A stretch of DNA of 64,000 nt from Streptomyces hygroscopicus (lineage in GTDB: Bacteria > Actinomycetota > Actinomycetes > Streptomycetales > Streptomycetaceae). The notes beneath the pieces are model-generated. The model was not told the DNA's origin. It saw only the letters and a program-made list of their open reading frames with translations, and ran no database searches. Shown one piece after another: positions 25,731 through 35,151 of the stretch (position 1 is the first letter of the stretch; every line of letters starts with the position of its first letter). The position numbers and the translations under genes were made by a program. The stretch is from positions 3,844,001-3,908,000 of the forward strand of contig CP018627.1 in assembly GCA_002021875.1 (NCBI GenBank). Direction: 5' to 3'.

Positions 25731-27068
25731 TCAGCAGGCGTCCAGGAACCGGTCCAGCACCCTCACACCGAACTTCAGACCGTCCACCGGCACCCGCTCG
25801 TCGACCCCGTGGAACATCCCGGCGAAGTCCAGCTCGGGGGGCAGCCGCAGCGGCGCGAATCCGAAGCAGCGGATACCGAGGTCGTCGAAGGACTTCGCGT
25901 CCGTACCGCCCGAGAGGCAGTACGGCACGGCGCGGGCGATCGGGTCCTCGGCCTTCAGCGCCGACTGCATGGCATCGACCAGCGCCCCGTCGAAGTTGGT
26001 CTCCAGCGCCTTGTCCGCGTGCACGTCCTCCCGCTTGACCCGCGGGCCGAGGATGCGGTCGAGGTCGGCCAGGAACTCCTCCTCGAACCCCGGCAGGAAG
26101 CGCCCGTCCACATGCGCCGTGGCCTGCCCCGGAATGACGTTGACCTTGTACCCGGCGCTGAGCATGGTCGGGGCGGCGGTGTTCTGGAGCGTGGCCCCGA
26201 TGATCTTCGCGATGCCGCCCAGCTTGGCGAGCGTCTCGTCCATGTTCTCCGGGTCGAGCGGGGTGCCGAGCGCATCGGACAGCTCGTCCAGGAAGGACCG
26301 TACGGTCTTGGTGACCCGCACCGGGAACTTATGCCGCCCGAGCCGCCCGACCGCCTCCGTGAGCTCCGTGATGGCGTTGTCGTTGTTGGTCATCGAGCCG
26401 TGCCCCGCGGTGCCGTCCACCGTGAGCCGCATCCAGTGCATGCCCTTCTGCGCGGTCTCGATCAGATAGAGCCGCAGATCCTCGTTGACGGTGAAGGAGA
26501 AGCCGCCGACCTCGCCGATCGCCTCCGTCACGCCCTCGAAGAGATCGGGGTGGTTGTTGACCAGGTGCTTGGCCCCGTAGACCCCGCCCGCCTCCTCATC
26601 GGCGAGGAAGGCCAGCACGATGTCGCGCGGGGGCTTGCGGCCGCTGCGCAGCCGGTCCCGGACGACCGCGAGCGTCATCGCGTCCATGTCCTTCATGTCC
26701 ACCGCGCCCCGGCCCCAGACGCAGTCGTCCGCGATCTCGCCGGAGAAGGGGTGGTGGGTCCAGTCCTCGGCGTTGGCCGGTACGACGTCGGTGTGGCCGT
26801 GGATGAGCAGCGCCGGACGGGACGGATCCTCCCCCTCGATCCGTGCCACGGTCGACGCCCTGCCCTTGTGCGACTCGAAGATCTTCGGTTCGAGCCCCAC
26901 CTCGGCGAGCTTCTCGGCGACGTACTCGGCGGCCGCGCGCTCACCGGGGCCGGAGTGGTCGCCATAGTTACTGGTGTCGATCCGGATCAGGTCACGGCAG
27001 AGGTCGACCACCTCGTCCTCGCCCCTGACCGTTCCGGTCGTCGTCGCGCCCGAAAGCGACTCACTCAC
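25731..27068 (-). CDS. M20-family metallopeptidase
   Basis: This 445-residue zinc peptidase/deacylase carries the family metal-ligand motifs HGHTDVVP (His, Asp), GAVDMKD, and ADEEAGG (catalytic Glu and ligand). A dimerisation domain (GTAGHGSM) and a C-terminal His (GMFHGVDERVP) follow. It probably hydrolyses peptides or N-acyl amino acids in the cytoplasm; substrate unknown. The GTG start has GAGGAGG 5 nt upstream. Confidence 0.92.
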   Translation of the reverse strand: MSESLSGATTTGTVRGEDEVVDLCRDLIRIDTSNYGDHSGPGERAAAEYVAEKLAEVGLEPKIFESHKGRASTVARIEGEDPSRPALLIHGHTDVVPANAEDWTHHPFSGEIADDCVWGRGAVDMKDMDAMTLAVVRDRLRSGRKPPRDIVLAFLADEEAGGVYGAKHLVNNHPDLFEGVTEAIGEVGGFSFTVNEDLRLYLIETAQKGMHWMRLTVDGTAGHGSMTNNDNAITELTEAVGRLGRHKFPVRVTKTVRSFLDELSDALGTPLDPENMDETLAKLGGIAKIIGATLQNTAAPTMLSAGYKVNVIPGQATAHVDGRFLPGFEEEFLADLDRILGPRVKREDVHADKALETNFDGALVDAMQSALKAEDPIARAVPYCLSGGTDAKSFDDLGIRCFGFAPLRLPPELDFAGMFHGVDERVPVDGLKFGVRVLDRFLDAC

Positions 27069-27301
27069 GATGCCTCCTCGTCGTTGCGCTGCCGCGGAAC
27101 GCCCAGGTACGGACCCCCGCGGCAGGGGTCACCCGCCCATCCTCCTCCGCTCGCCCGCCCAGCCCAAGGCTGCAATACCGCCGTCACGCCCCCGTCACAC
27201 AGCGCGGCCGCGGAGGCGCGACCGGCTGTGATCGAGCACGTCCCGATGTTTGCTATGGTTTTCCACGTCGGAACGGCCGCGGGCCGACCGGCAGACACCT
27301 G

Positions 27302-27389
27302 GTCCGGGTGGCGGAATGGCAGACGCGCTAGCTTGAGGTGCTAGTGCCCTTTATCGGGCGTGGGGGTTCAAGTCCCCCCTCGGACACCA
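27302..27389 (+). tRNA. tRNA-Leu (GAG anticodon)
   Basis: The 88-nt sequence folds as a class II tRNA. The 7-bp acceptor stem is GTCCGGG with CTCGGAC (one G-U). The anticodon stem is CTAGC/GCTAG with loop TTGAGGT giving anticodon GAG. A long variable arm (about 27343-27359), a T-arm GGGGG TTCAAGT CCCCC and an encoded 3' CCA complete it. Confidence 0.96.
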
Positions 27390-27475
27390 GCTGATACCCC
27401 ACTTCATGTGGGGTTTTCTGCTTTCCAGGACGGTGGCGTGACCAACCACGTGACCAACAGCCTGGCGTACCCCCA
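27351..27475 (-). pseudogene. Possible integrase 3' remnant at the tRNA attachment site
   Basis: On the minus strand a frame reading VGHVVGHATVLESRKP and then ISWCPRGDLNPHAR ends at a TAA inside the tRNA gene. Integrases of tRNA-specific actinobacterial elements often end in exactly this way, because their 3' end overlaps the attachment site. Only about 40 codons remain and no upstream integrase domain exists, so I read it as a scar of a lost element. The part within the tRNA would read similarly in any genome, so only the stretch beyond it is informative. Confidence 0.45.
27396..27420 (+). terminator. tRNA-Leu terminator
   Basis: A 7-bp stem ACCCCAC/GTGGGGT with a 5-nt loop is followed by TTTTC, starting 7 nt after the tRNA. 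Confidence 0.8.
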
Positions 27476-27478
27476 GGT

Positions 27479-28261
27479 TCAGGCGCCGGCGCCCCCGTCG
27501 ACCGGCACGATCGCGCCGGTCACCATCGAGGCACGGTCGCTGAGCAGCCACGCGGCCACCTCGGCCACCTCGCGGGGCTCGGCCATGCGGCCGAGCGGGG
27601 ACGCCGCGTCAATGCGCTCGCTGATGCCCGGGGTTGCCGCCTCCCATGCGTCGATCATCGCCGTGGCGGTGCCGCCGGGGGTGATGCCGTTCACTCGGAT
27701 CCCCTGAGGGCCCCAGGTCACGGCCGCGGTCTCGGTGATGCTGTTGAGGGCGCGCTTCATGGCGCCGTATGCGGGGAGGGCGGGGTTCGCGCGGCGGCTG
27801 CCGATGCTCGAGGTGTTGACGATCGCCCCGCCACCGTTTTGTCGCATGAGTGCGGCCTCGGCGGTCATGGCGGTCCAGTGCGAGCGGAAATTCACGGCGA
27901 ACTGCTCGTCGATGTCCTCGTCACTCGTGGTCTCGAGCGGGCCGGGCCGCTGGATCGCCGCACCGTTGTTGAACGCGCCGTCGAGCCGTCCGTGCAGTTC
28001 CTCGACGCGGTCGACCGCCGCGCGGACGCTCGCACGGTCGGCGAGGTCGAGGGTGACGGCGTCGGCGACGCCTCCGTCGGCGCGGACCTCGGTGACGATG
28101 CGGTCGAGCGCGTCCGTGCCGCGGGCGGCGAGCACGACGGCGGCGCCCTCGGCGGCGAAGAGCCGGGCCGCGGCCTCTCCGATGCCGCGGCTGGCGCCGG
28201 TGATGAACACGACCTTGCCGGTGAGCAGGCCGATGGGTGCGATGTCGATGTTGTTCGTCAT
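27479..28261 (-). CDS. SDR family oxidoreductase
   Basis: This 260-residue classical short-chain dehydrogenase has the cofactor motif TGASRGIG, NNGAAIQ instead of NNAG, catalytic Ser in VNTSSIGS, Tyr/Lys in YGAMKRAL, and terminal SMVTGAIVPVDGG. The ATG at 28261 lacks a clear ribosome-binding site. It is divergent from an XRE-type regulator with 86 bp between starts. The substrate is unknown. Confidence 0.88.
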   Translation of the reverse strand: MTNNIDIAPIGLLTGKVVFITGASRGIGEAAARLFAAEGAAVVLAARGTDALDRIVTEVRADGGVADAVTLDLADRASVRAAVDRVEELHGRLDGAFNNGAAIQRPGPLETTSDEDIDEQFAVNFRSHWTAMTAEAALMRQNGGGAIVNTSSIGSRRANPALPAYGAMKRALNSITETAAVTWGPQGIRVNGITPGGTATAMIDAWEAATPGISERIDAASPLGRMAEPREVAEVAAWLLSDRASMVTGAIVPVDGGAGA

Positions 28262-28347
28262 GACGACAGTGTCAGGCCGGTCTCCGGGCCGGATGCAGGC
28301 ACAGGCAGTACCAGGATCCGTGGCCGCACGGCGTGCAGACTTGGGGT

Positions 28348-29199
28348 ATGAACAGGCAGGAGCTCGGGGCGTTCCTCCGCAGCCGGCGCGAGCGGCTGCG
28401 GCCGCAGGATGTCGGCCTTCCCTCCGGACCGCGACGCCGGACACCGGGTCTGCGCCGCGAGGAGGCAGCGGTCCTCGCGCACATCTCCACGGAGTACTAC
28501 GTCCGGCTCGAGCAGGGCAGGGCGCCGCGGCCGTCGGGCGAGGTCCTCGCCGGGATCGCGGGCGCGCTGCGGCTCACCGACGCCGAGTCCGACCACCTCC
28601 ACGTCCTCGCGGGTACCGCACCGACTCGTACCCGGGTGCACCGGCGCGACGTCCGTCCGAGCATCCTCGCGCTCCTCGAGCGGCTGCCGCAGACGGCCGC
28701 TTTCGTGGTGTCCGCCACGTTCGAGGTGCTCGCGTGGAACGACCTCGCGGCCGCGCTCATGGAGAACTTCGCCGGGCTCGCCCCAGAGGACCGCAATCTC
28801 GCGCGCCGGGCATTCCTCGGGCCGATGCCACCTGACACGCCGCTGTACGGGATCTCCGACGCGGCCGAGTTCCGGCACCACGTCGTCATGGAGCTCCGTG
28901 CCACCCTCGCCCGCTACCCGACGGATCCCGCGGTGACCGGCCTCGTGGACGGGCTCCGCGACGCCAGCCCCGACTTCGCCCGGCTCTGGGAGCGGCACGA
29001 CGTACAGGCCGCGCCGATGCTCACGAAGACCTTCCGCCACCCGGCCGTCGGGGAGATCACCGTCGACTGCGACTCACTCGCGCTCACCGACCGCGACCAG
29101 CACCTCGTGCTCTACAGCGCGCCGCCGGGATCCCCTGACGCCGAGGCTCTGGCTCTTCTGAACGTGCTGGGAGCCGAGGCCGGTGAATCTCTGCGGTAG
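28348..29199 (+). CDS. XRE-family regulator with MmyB-like ligand domain
   Basis: This 283-residue protein has an N-terminal helix-turn-helix (about residues 2-75: LGAFLRSRRERLRP, TPGLRREEAAVLAHISTEYYVRLEQGR). A C-terminal MmyB-like PAS-type domain follows (about 105-275: VLAWNDLAAALMENFA, LTKTFRHPAVGEITVDCDSL). Such proteins usually control an adjacent divergent oxidoreductase and may sense a fatty acid or its analogue. The ATG at 28348 has only a weak site (ttggggt); a GTG at 28333 is an alternative. Confidence 0.88.
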   Translation: MNRQELGAFLRSRRERLRPQDVGLPSGPRRRTPGLRREEAAVLAHISTEYYVRLEQGRAPRPSGEVLAGIAGALRLTDAESDHLHVLAGTAPTRTRVHRRDVRPSILALLERLPQTAAFVVSATFEVLAWNDLAAALMENFAGLAPEDRNLARRAFLGPMPPDTPLYGISDAAEFRHHVVMELRATLARYPTDPAVTGLVDGLRDASPDFARLWERHDVQAAPMLTKTFRHPAVGEITVDCDSLALTDRDQHLVLYSAPPGSPDAEALALLNVLGAEAGESLR

Positions 29200-29349
29200 C
29201 GGACACGGCCCGGTTCTCGGCCCGGCCCGCGCCCGCACCACCTTTTCTACGTCGTGGCGAAAAAAATCGACGCGGTGTAGATTTTCAGGTGAGAGAGACC
29301 GGAGCGTACCCGCGGCGCGGCTGCCGCGGCCGAAGGATGTGAGTTGGAC

Positions 29350-30198
29350 ATGAAGACCTTCCTGATCACCGGTGTGAGCAGCGGGCTGGGGCAGGCGTTC
29401 GCCAAGGGGGCCCTCGCGTCGGGGCACACGGTGGTCGGCACCGTTCGCCGGGAAGCCGATATGGCGGCCTTCGAGGCCCTGGCGCCGGGACGTGCCCGTG
29501 CGCGGCTGCTGGATGTCACCGATGACGAGGCCGTATGCGCCGTGGTCGACGAGGTCGAGTCGACTGTCGGTCCACTCGATGTGGCCATCGCCAACGCCGG
29601 TTACGGCCTGGAGGGGATCTTCGAGGAGACACCGCTGTCGGCGGTCCGTGCGCAGTTCGCGACCAACGTCTTCGGTGCCGCGGCGACCCTGCAGGCCGTC
29701 CTCCCTCATATGCGCAAGCGGCGCGCGGGCCACCTGATGGCGGTGACCTCCATGGGCGGCCTGATGGCGGTGCCCGGCATGTCGGCCTACTGCGGGAGCA
29801 AGTTCGCGCTGGAGGGGATGCTCGAGAGCATCCGCCAGGAGGTCGCCGCGTTCGGCATCCACGTCACGGCCATCGAGCCCGGTTCGTTCCGTACGGACTG
29901 GGCCGGCCGGTCGATGACCCGTGCCGAACGTGCCATCGCCGACTACGACGCGTTGTTCACACCGATCCGCGAGGCGCGGGTCAAGGCCAGTGGCAACCAG
30001 CTCGGCAATCCCCTGAGCGCCGCCGAAGCGGTGCTGCACATCCTCGATGTTCCCGAGCCCCCTGCCCACCTGGTGCTGGGCTCGGACGCGCTGCGCCTGG
30101 TCACGGCGGCCCGGCAGGCGGTGGACGACGACATCCGCACCTGGGAGAAGCTGTCGCGGTCCACCGACTTCCCCGACGGAGCTCAGCTCAACGGCTGA
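29350..30198 (+). CDS. SDR family oxidoreductase
   Basis: This 282-residue short-chain dehydrogenase has TGVSSGLG, IANAGYG, catalytic Ser in VTSMGG and YCGSK. The Cys between the catalytic Tyr and Gly is unusual but not disqualifying. A long C-terminal part (ALFTPIREARVKASGNQL) resembles the oxidoreductases often regulated by TetR proteins. The upstream region (29225-29300) is A/T-rich and holds the promoter. The TetR gene follows 130 bp downstream on the same strand. Confidence 0.87.
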   Translation: MKTFLITGVSSGLGQAFAKGALASGHTVVGTVRREADMAAFEALAPGRARARLLDVTDDEAVCAVVDEVESTVGPLDVAIANAGYGLEGIFEETPLSAVRAQFATNVFGAAATLQAVLPHMRKRRAGHLMAVTSMGGLMAVPGMSAYCGSKFALEGMLESIRQEVAAFGIHVTAIEPGSFRTDWAGRSMTRAERAIADYDALFTPIREARVKASGNQLGNPLSAAEAVLHILDVPEPPAHLVLGSDALRLVTAARQAVDDDIRTWEKLSRSTDFPDGAQLNG

Positions 30199-30248
30199 TC
30201 ACCGTGCCGGGACGCGGCCACCGAAGGCCGTGGCGAGCGCGTGGCTCC

Positions 30249-30290
30249 TCCGCCGGACAACGGCCATGCCGCGGGCCCTTGTCCGGCGGA
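30249..30290. promoter_or_regulatory. 12-bp perfect inverted repeat upstream of TetR gene
   Basis: TCCGCCGGACAA (30249-30260) and its exact complement (30279-30290) are separated by 18 bp and end 38 bp before the TetR start codon. It may be the operator of this regulator or a terminator of the preceding SDR gene. No T-rich tract follows, which favours the operator reading. Confidence 0.6.
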
Positions 30291-30328
30291 AGTACAGTGC
30301 TCGGGAGAGTCGATCAGGGGAGACCGCA

Positions 30329-30922
30329 GTGGGAAGGCGCAGTGCCGCTCCGAGGAAGGGAGACCTGCGCGAGCAGGCCCTTCTGGACGCCGCCGAAGCG
30401 CTGCTCGAGCACACGAGTCTCGAGGAGCTCACGGTCGAGGCGATCGCCAAAGGCGCCGGGATCTCACGCGGCTCCCTCTACTTCTACTTCGGCAACAAGC
30501 ACGAGGTCCTCGCCGCTCTCGTCGAGCGCACCATGCGCACCATCCGGGCCGCGGCCGACAGCACGGCGCAGGACGCGGCGTCCCCGCCCGTCGATGTCAT
30601 GGAACGGGCCGTCCACGGGGTGGAGCGGGTCTGGCGTGAGCACGGCACCGTCATGCGGGCGGCTGTGGACTACTCCGCGCTGCATCCGGTGGTCGGTTCC
30701 GCCTGGAACGACACGGTCGACGCCTTCGCCCAGGCCATGACGCAGGTGCTGAGGCGGGTGGGGATCCCCGATGAGGACGGGCCCGGCGGAGCCGCCGCGC
30801 TGGCCCGCGCACTGTGCTGGATGACGGAACGGACCTTCTACCGCGCCGCCTGCTCGCCCGGGGAAGATCTCGCCGAGGCGACCGCGACCACCGTCGAGAT
30901 CTGGCGTCGTGTCATGAAGTGA
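30329..30922 (+). CDS. TetR-family transcriptional regulator
   Basis: This 197-residue regulator has a helix-turn-helix near residues 30-60 (LEELTVEAIAKGAGISRGSLYFYFGNK) and a helical ligand domain. The start is the GTG preceded by aggggag 7 nt upstream; a longer frame upstream has no site. The preceding SDR gene on the same strand is the likely target, together with itself. The C-terminal domain resembles EthR-type ligand-binding helices (CWMTERTFYRAA), but I cannot name the ligand. Confidence 0.88.
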   Translation: MGRRSAAPRKGDLREQALLDAAEALLEHTSLEELTVEAIAKGAGISRGSLYFYFGNKHEVLAALVERTMRTIRAAADSTAQDAASPPVDVMERAVHGVERVWREHGTVMRAAVDYSALHPVVGSAWNDTVDAFAQAMTQVLRRVGIPDEDGPGGAAALARALCWMTERTFYRAACSPGEDLAEATATTVEIWRRVMK

Positions 30923-31147
30923 TCATGCCCCGGTCCTCGACGCGCACCCGAGGACCTCGGCACGGGCACGGCGAACACCCGCATCCCTCATCCCAGCGCC
31001 CGTAAGGGTCGCGTCAAGGGGGTGCGGATCGGCGTATGGGACCCGTCAACGACGCTTGGATCCGGCCATGGGCGGGGTTTTCTTCTATCGATAACCCGTC
31101 CGATCCGCCGCTTGCGGATTCCCCCGACCTCTTTCCAGGAGTTCGCG

Positions 31148-31231
31148 ATGGCCGATGTGGCCTTCGTCGTCACCACGCTCGCGGTGTTCGCGCTGGTGGC
31201 CTTTGTCGCCAAAGGGGTGACGAAGCTGTGA
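31148..31231 (+). CDS. Small membrane peptide at the head of the kdp operon
   Basis: This 27-residue peptide is one transmembrane helix ([20 protein letters not shown]) with a positive C-terminus. The ATG has AGGAG 6 nt upstream, and its stop overlaps the kdpF GTG start (GTGA), a sign of translated, coupled genes. It may be a second KdpF-like accessory helix or a leader that couples translation. No name is assigned. Confidence 0.75.
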   Translation: MADVAFVVTTLAVFALVAFVAKGVTKL

Positions 31232-31317
31232 CCGTCGAAAACGTCGTCGGCCTCGTCGTCGCCGTCGCCCTGTTGGGCTATCTCGTCCTCGCCCTGATCT
31301 TCCCGGAGAGGTTCTGA
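31228..31317 (+). CDS. kdpF: K+-transporting ATPase subunit KdpF
   Basis: This 29-residue single-helix peptide ([20 protein letters not shown], ending PERF) matches KdpF, a stabilising membrane helix of the Kdp complex. Its GTG start overlaps the preceding peptide's stop, and kdpA starts 3 nt after its stop. Confidence 0.88.
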   Translation: MTVENVVGLVVAVALLGYLVLALIFPERF

Positions 31318-31319
31318 CG

Positions 31320-33008
31320 GTGACATCAGCTACCGCGGCGGGAGGCATGGGTCCCGTACTCGCGGGCGTGCTCCAACTGCTCGCCCTCATAGGGGCGCTG
31401 GCGCTCGCCTACGTCCCCCTCGGCAATCACATGGCCAAGGTCTACTCCTCCGAGAAGCACTGGCGTGTGGAGAAGTGGATCTACAAGGGCATCGGTGCCA
31501 ACCCCGACACCGAGATGCGCTGGGCCTCGTACCTGCGCGGGGTGCTGGCCTTCTCGGCGGCCGGTGTGCTCTTCCTGTATCTGCTGCAGCGGCTGCAGGG
31601 CAGCCTGCCCGGTTCGCTCGGGTTCTCCTCGATCGAGCCCGCGCAGGCCTTCGACACGGCCGCGTCCTTCGTGACGAACACCAACTGGCAGTCGTACTAC
31701 GGCGAGCAGGCCATGGGCCACGTCGTACAGACCGCCGGTCTGGCCGTGCAGAACTTCGTCTCGGCCGCCGTCGGTATCGCCGTCGCGGTGGCGCTGGTGC
31801 GCGGCTTCGCGCGCTCGCGCACCGGTGAGCTCGGCAACTTCTGGGCCGATCTGGTGCGCGGCACGATCCGCGTCCTGGTGCCGGGCGCGGCGATCGCGGC
31901 CGTGGTCCTGGTGGCCTGCGGAGCCATCCAGAACTTCTCCGGCATCCACGAGGTGGGCCAGTTCATGGGCGGCTCGCAGCAGTGGAACGGCGGGGCCGTG
32001 GCCTCGCAGGAGGCCATCAAGGAGCTGGGCACCAACGGCGGCGGTTACTTCAACGCCAACAGCGCCCACCCGTTCGAGAACCCGACCCCGTTCACCAACC
32101 TCTTCGAGATCTTCCTGATCCTGGTCATCCCGCTGGCGCTGACCCGCACCTTCGGCATCATGGTCGGCTCGGTCAAGCAGGGTTACGCGATCCTGGCGAC
32201 CATGGTCACCATCTGGGTCGGCTTCGTCGCCCTGATGATGTGGACCGAGTTCGCCCACCACGGCCCGGCTCTTGAGGCCGCCGGTGGCGCGATGGAGGGC
32301 AAGGAGGCCCGCTTCGGTGTCGGCGCCTCGGCGCTCTTCGGAGTGTCGACCACGCTCACCTCGACCGGGGCGGTGGACTCCTTCCACTCCTCCTTCACGG
32401 GCCTGGGCGGCGGTATCACCATGCTCGGCATGATGCTGGGCGAGATCGCACCCGGTGGTACCGGATCCGGTCTTTACGGCATGCTGATCATGGCGATCAT
32501 CGCGGTGTTCATCGCCGGGCTGATGGTCGGCCGTACGCCCGAGTATCTGGGCAAGAAGATCGGTGCCCGCGAGATGAAGCTGGCGGCCTGCTACATCCTG
32601 GTCACCCCGGCGCTGGTCCTGATCTTCACCGCCGCCTCCATGGCCCTGCGGACGCCGCCGAACTCGATGCTCAACTCCGGTGCGCACGGCTTCTCCGAGG
32701 TGCTGTACGCGTTCACCTCCGCCTCGAACAACAACGGCTCCGCCTTCGCGGGCCTGAACGCGAACACCGACTGGTTCAACACCACGACCGGTCTCGCGAT
32801 GCTGCTCGGCCGCTTCGTGCCCATGGTCTTCGTCCTGGCGCTCGCGGGCTCGCTCGCCGAGCAGAAGCCGGTGCCGGCCACCGCGGGCACCCTGCGCACC
32901 GAGAAGCCGCTGTTCACGGGGTTGCTGGTGGGCGCGATCCTGATCATCACCGGTCTGACGTACTTCCCGGCGCTGGCGCTGGGGCCGCTGGCCGAGGGGC
33001 TGGCGTGA
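31320..33008 (+). CDS. kdpA: K+-transporting ATPase subunit KdpA
   Basis: This 562-residue, roughly ten-helix potassium channel-like subunit binds K+ in the KdpFABC complex. It has the selectivity-filter-like segments [20 protein letters not shown] and [14 protein letters not shown], both characteristic of KdpA. The GTG start has GGAGAGG upstream. The complex takes up K+ at very low external concentration. Confidence 0.96.
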   Translation: MTSATAAGGMGPVLAGVLQLLALIGALALAYVPLGNHMAKVYSSEKHWRVEKWIYKGIGANPDTEMRWASYLRGVLAFSAAGVLFLYLLQRLQGSLPGSLGFSSIEPAQAFDTAASFVTNTNWQSYYGEQAMGHVVQTAGLAVQNFVSAAVGIAVAVALVRGFARSRTGELGNFWADLVRGTIRVLVPGAAIAAVVLVACGAIQNFSGIHEVGQFMGGSQQWNGGAVASQEAIKELGTNGGGYFNANSAHPFENPTPFTNLFEIFLILVIPLALTRTFGIMVGSVKQGYAILATMVTIWVGFVALMMWTEFAHHGPALEAAGGAMEGKEARFGVGASALFGVSTTLTSTGAVDSFHSSFTGLGGGITMLGMMLGEIAPGGTGSGLYGMLIMAIIAVFIAGLMVGRTPEYLGKKIGAREMKLAACYILVTPALVLIFTAASMALRTPPNSMLNSGAHGFSEVLYAFTSASNNNGSAFAGLNANTDWFNTTTGLAMLLGRFVPMVFVLALAGSLAEQKPVPATAGTLRTEKPLFTGLLVGAILIITGLTYFPALALGPLAEGLA

Positions 33009-33040
33009 TGACCACCCGCACAGAAAACCACGAGGACTCC

Positions 33041-35146
33041 ATGTCCACTGCCACTCCGACCAGGGCGCCGCGGGGCGGCGTTCCCACCGGGCACGGCCCG
33101 GCCGAGGACCGTGTCGGCGCGGGCCTCTTCGATCCCGGGCAACTGCTGAAGTCGCTGCCGGACGCCTTCCGCAAGCTGGACCCGCGGGTGATGGTGAAGT
33201 CGCCCGTGATGTTCGTCGTGCTGGTCGGGTCCGTGCTGACCACCGTGTTCTCCTTCAAGGATCCGGGCGACTGGTTCGGCTGGGCGATCAGCGCCTGGCT
33301 GTGGCTGACCGTGATCTTCGCCAATCTGGCGGAGGCGGTCGCCGAGGGCCGTGGCAAGGCGCAGGCCGACACCCTGCGCAAGGCCAAGACCGACACGGTG
33401 GCCCGGCGGCTGGCGGCGGACGGCACGGCCGAGGAGCGGATCCCCGGCACCGGGCTGAAGATCGGTGACCTGGTGGTCTGCGAGGCCGGCGATGTCATCC
33501 CCGGCGACGGGGATGTGGTCGAGGGCGTCGCCTCGGTCGACGAGTCGGCGATCACCGGCGAGTCGGCGCCGGTGATCCGCGAGTCCGGCGGCGACCGTTC
33601 GGCCGTGACCGGCGGCACCAAGGTGCTGTCCGACCGCATCGTCATCAGGATCACCACCAAGCCGGGCGAGACCTTCATCGACCGGATGATCAACCTGGTG
33701 GAGGGCGCCGCCCGGCAGAAGACGCCGAACGAGATCGCGCTGAACATCCTGCTCGCCTCGCTGACGATCGTGTTCCTGCTCGCCTGCGTCACGCTACCGC
33801 CGTTCGCCGATTACGCGGGCACGCATCTGACGATGGTGGTGCTGGTGGCGCTGCTGGTCTGTCTGATCCCGACGACGATCGGCGCGCTGCTCTCGGCGAT
33901 CGGCATCGCGGGCATGGACCGCCTCGTCCAGCGGAACGTCCTGGCGATGTCGGGCCGGGCGGTCGAGGCCGCCGGTGACGTCTCCACACTGCTGCTGGAC
34001 AAGACCGGCACGATCACCCTGGGCAACCGGCAGGCAGCGGAGTTCGCGCCGGTGCGCGGCACCACCGAGGCCGAGGTCGCCGACGCCGCCCAGCTCTCCT
34101 CGCTGGCCGACGAGACCCCCGAGGGCCGGTCCATCGTCGTCCTGGCGAAGGAGAAGTACGGGCTGCGCGAGCGCCACCAGGGCGAACTGGTGGGCGCCGA
34201 GTGGATCGAGTTCACCGCGCAGACCCGGATGTCGGGTGTGGACGTCGGCGAGCGGAAGATCCGCAAGGGCGCGGCCGGTTCGGTCATCACCTGGGTCCAG
34301 GAGCGGGGCGGCACGGTCGCCGAGGACGCGGACCGGATCGCCCACCGGATCTCCGAGGCCGGCGGCACCCCGCTGCTGGTGGCGGTCCAGGACGCCGACG
34401 GGGCGCGGGTGCTGGGCGTCATCCACCTCAAGGACGTCGTCAAGGAGGGCATGCGGGAGCGGTTCGACGAGCTGCGCCGCATGGGCATCAAAACCGTCAT
34501 GATCACGGGTGACAACCCGCTGACGGCCAAGGCCATCGCCGAGGAGGCGGGCGTCGACGACTTCCTCGCCGAGGCCACTCCCGAGGACAAGATGGCCCTG
34601 ATCAAGCGCGAGCAGGCGGGCGGCAAGCTGGTCGCGATGACCGGCGACGGCACCAACGACGCCCCGGCGCTGGCCCAGGCGGACGTCGGGGTGGCGATGA
34701 ACACCGGTACGTCGGCCGCCAAGGAGGCCGGCAACATGGTCGACCTCGACTCCAACCCGACCAAGCTCATCGAGATCGTGGAAATCGGCAAGCAACTGCT
34801 GATCACCCGTGGCGCGCTGACCACCTTCTCCATCGCCAACGATGTCGCGAAATACTTCGCGATCATCCCGGCGCTGTTCGCGGCGGTCTACCCGGGCCTG
34901 GACAAGCTGAACATCATGCAGCTGTCCTCGCCGGACTCGGCGATCCTGTCCGCGGTGATCTTCAACGCGCTGATCATCATCGCGCTGGTGCCGCTGGCCC
35001 TGCGGGGCGTGCGCTACCGGCCGATGAGCGCGGACAAGATGCTGCGGCGCAACCTCGGGATCTACGGCCTCGGCGGCCTGATAGCGCCCTTCATCGGCAT
35101 CAAGATCATCGACCTGCTCATCTCCCTCATTCCCGGGATCGGCTGA
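33041..35146 (+). CDS. kdpB: K+-transporting P-type ATPase subunit KdpB
   Basis: This catalytic subunit has about 701 residues from the chosen start. The phosphorylated Asp lies in [12 protein letters not shown] (Asp 320), TGES in [10 protein letters not shown], and the hinge motif [22 protein letters not shown]. It hydrolyses ATP to drive K+ through KdpA. I chose the ATG at 33041, with GAGGA 5 nt upstream. Starts at 33005 (GTG) or 33008 (ATG, overlapping the kdpA stop) are also possible and add a short polar tail. Confidence 0.96.
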   Translation: MSTATPTRAPRGGVPTGHGPAEDRVGAGLFDPGQLLKSLPDAFRKLDPRVMVKSPVMFVVLVGSVLTTVFSFKDPGDWFGWAISAWLWLTVIFANLAEAVAEGRGKAQADTLRKAKTDTVARRLAADGTAEERIPGTGLKIGDLVVCEAGDVIPGDGDVVEGVASVDESAITGESAPVIRESGGDRSAVTGGTKVLSDRIVIRITTKPGETFIDRMINLVEGAARQKTPNEIALNILLASLTIVFLLACVTLPPFADYAGTHLTMVVLVALLVCLIPTTIGALLSAIGIAGMDRLVQRNVLAMSGRAVEAAGDVSTLLLDKTGTITLGNRQAAEFAPVRGTTEAEVADAAQLSSLADETPEGRSIVVLAKEKYGLRERHQGELVGAEWIEFTAQTRMSGVDVGERKIRKGAAGSVITWVQERGGTVAEDADRIAHRISEAGGTPLLVAVQDADGARVLGVIHLKDVVKEGMRERFDELRRMGIKTVMITGDNPLTAKAIAEEAGVDDFLAEATPEDKMALIKREQAGGKLVAMTGDGTNDAPALAQADVGVAMNTGTSAAKEAGNMVDLDSNPTKLIEIVEIGKQLLITRGALTTFSIANDVAKYFAIIPALFAAVYPGLDKLNIMQLSSPDSAILSAVIFNALIIIALVPLALRGVRYRPMSADKMLRRNLGIYGLGGLIAPFIGIKIIDLLISLIPGIG

Positions 35147-35151
35147 CCGCC

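Noticed and set aside
30923..31147. c-di-AMP (ydaO-type) riboswitch before kdp
   Set aside because: I could not find the conserved helices or the paired repeats of that RNA; only a weak GGGTT/AACCC pairing is present.
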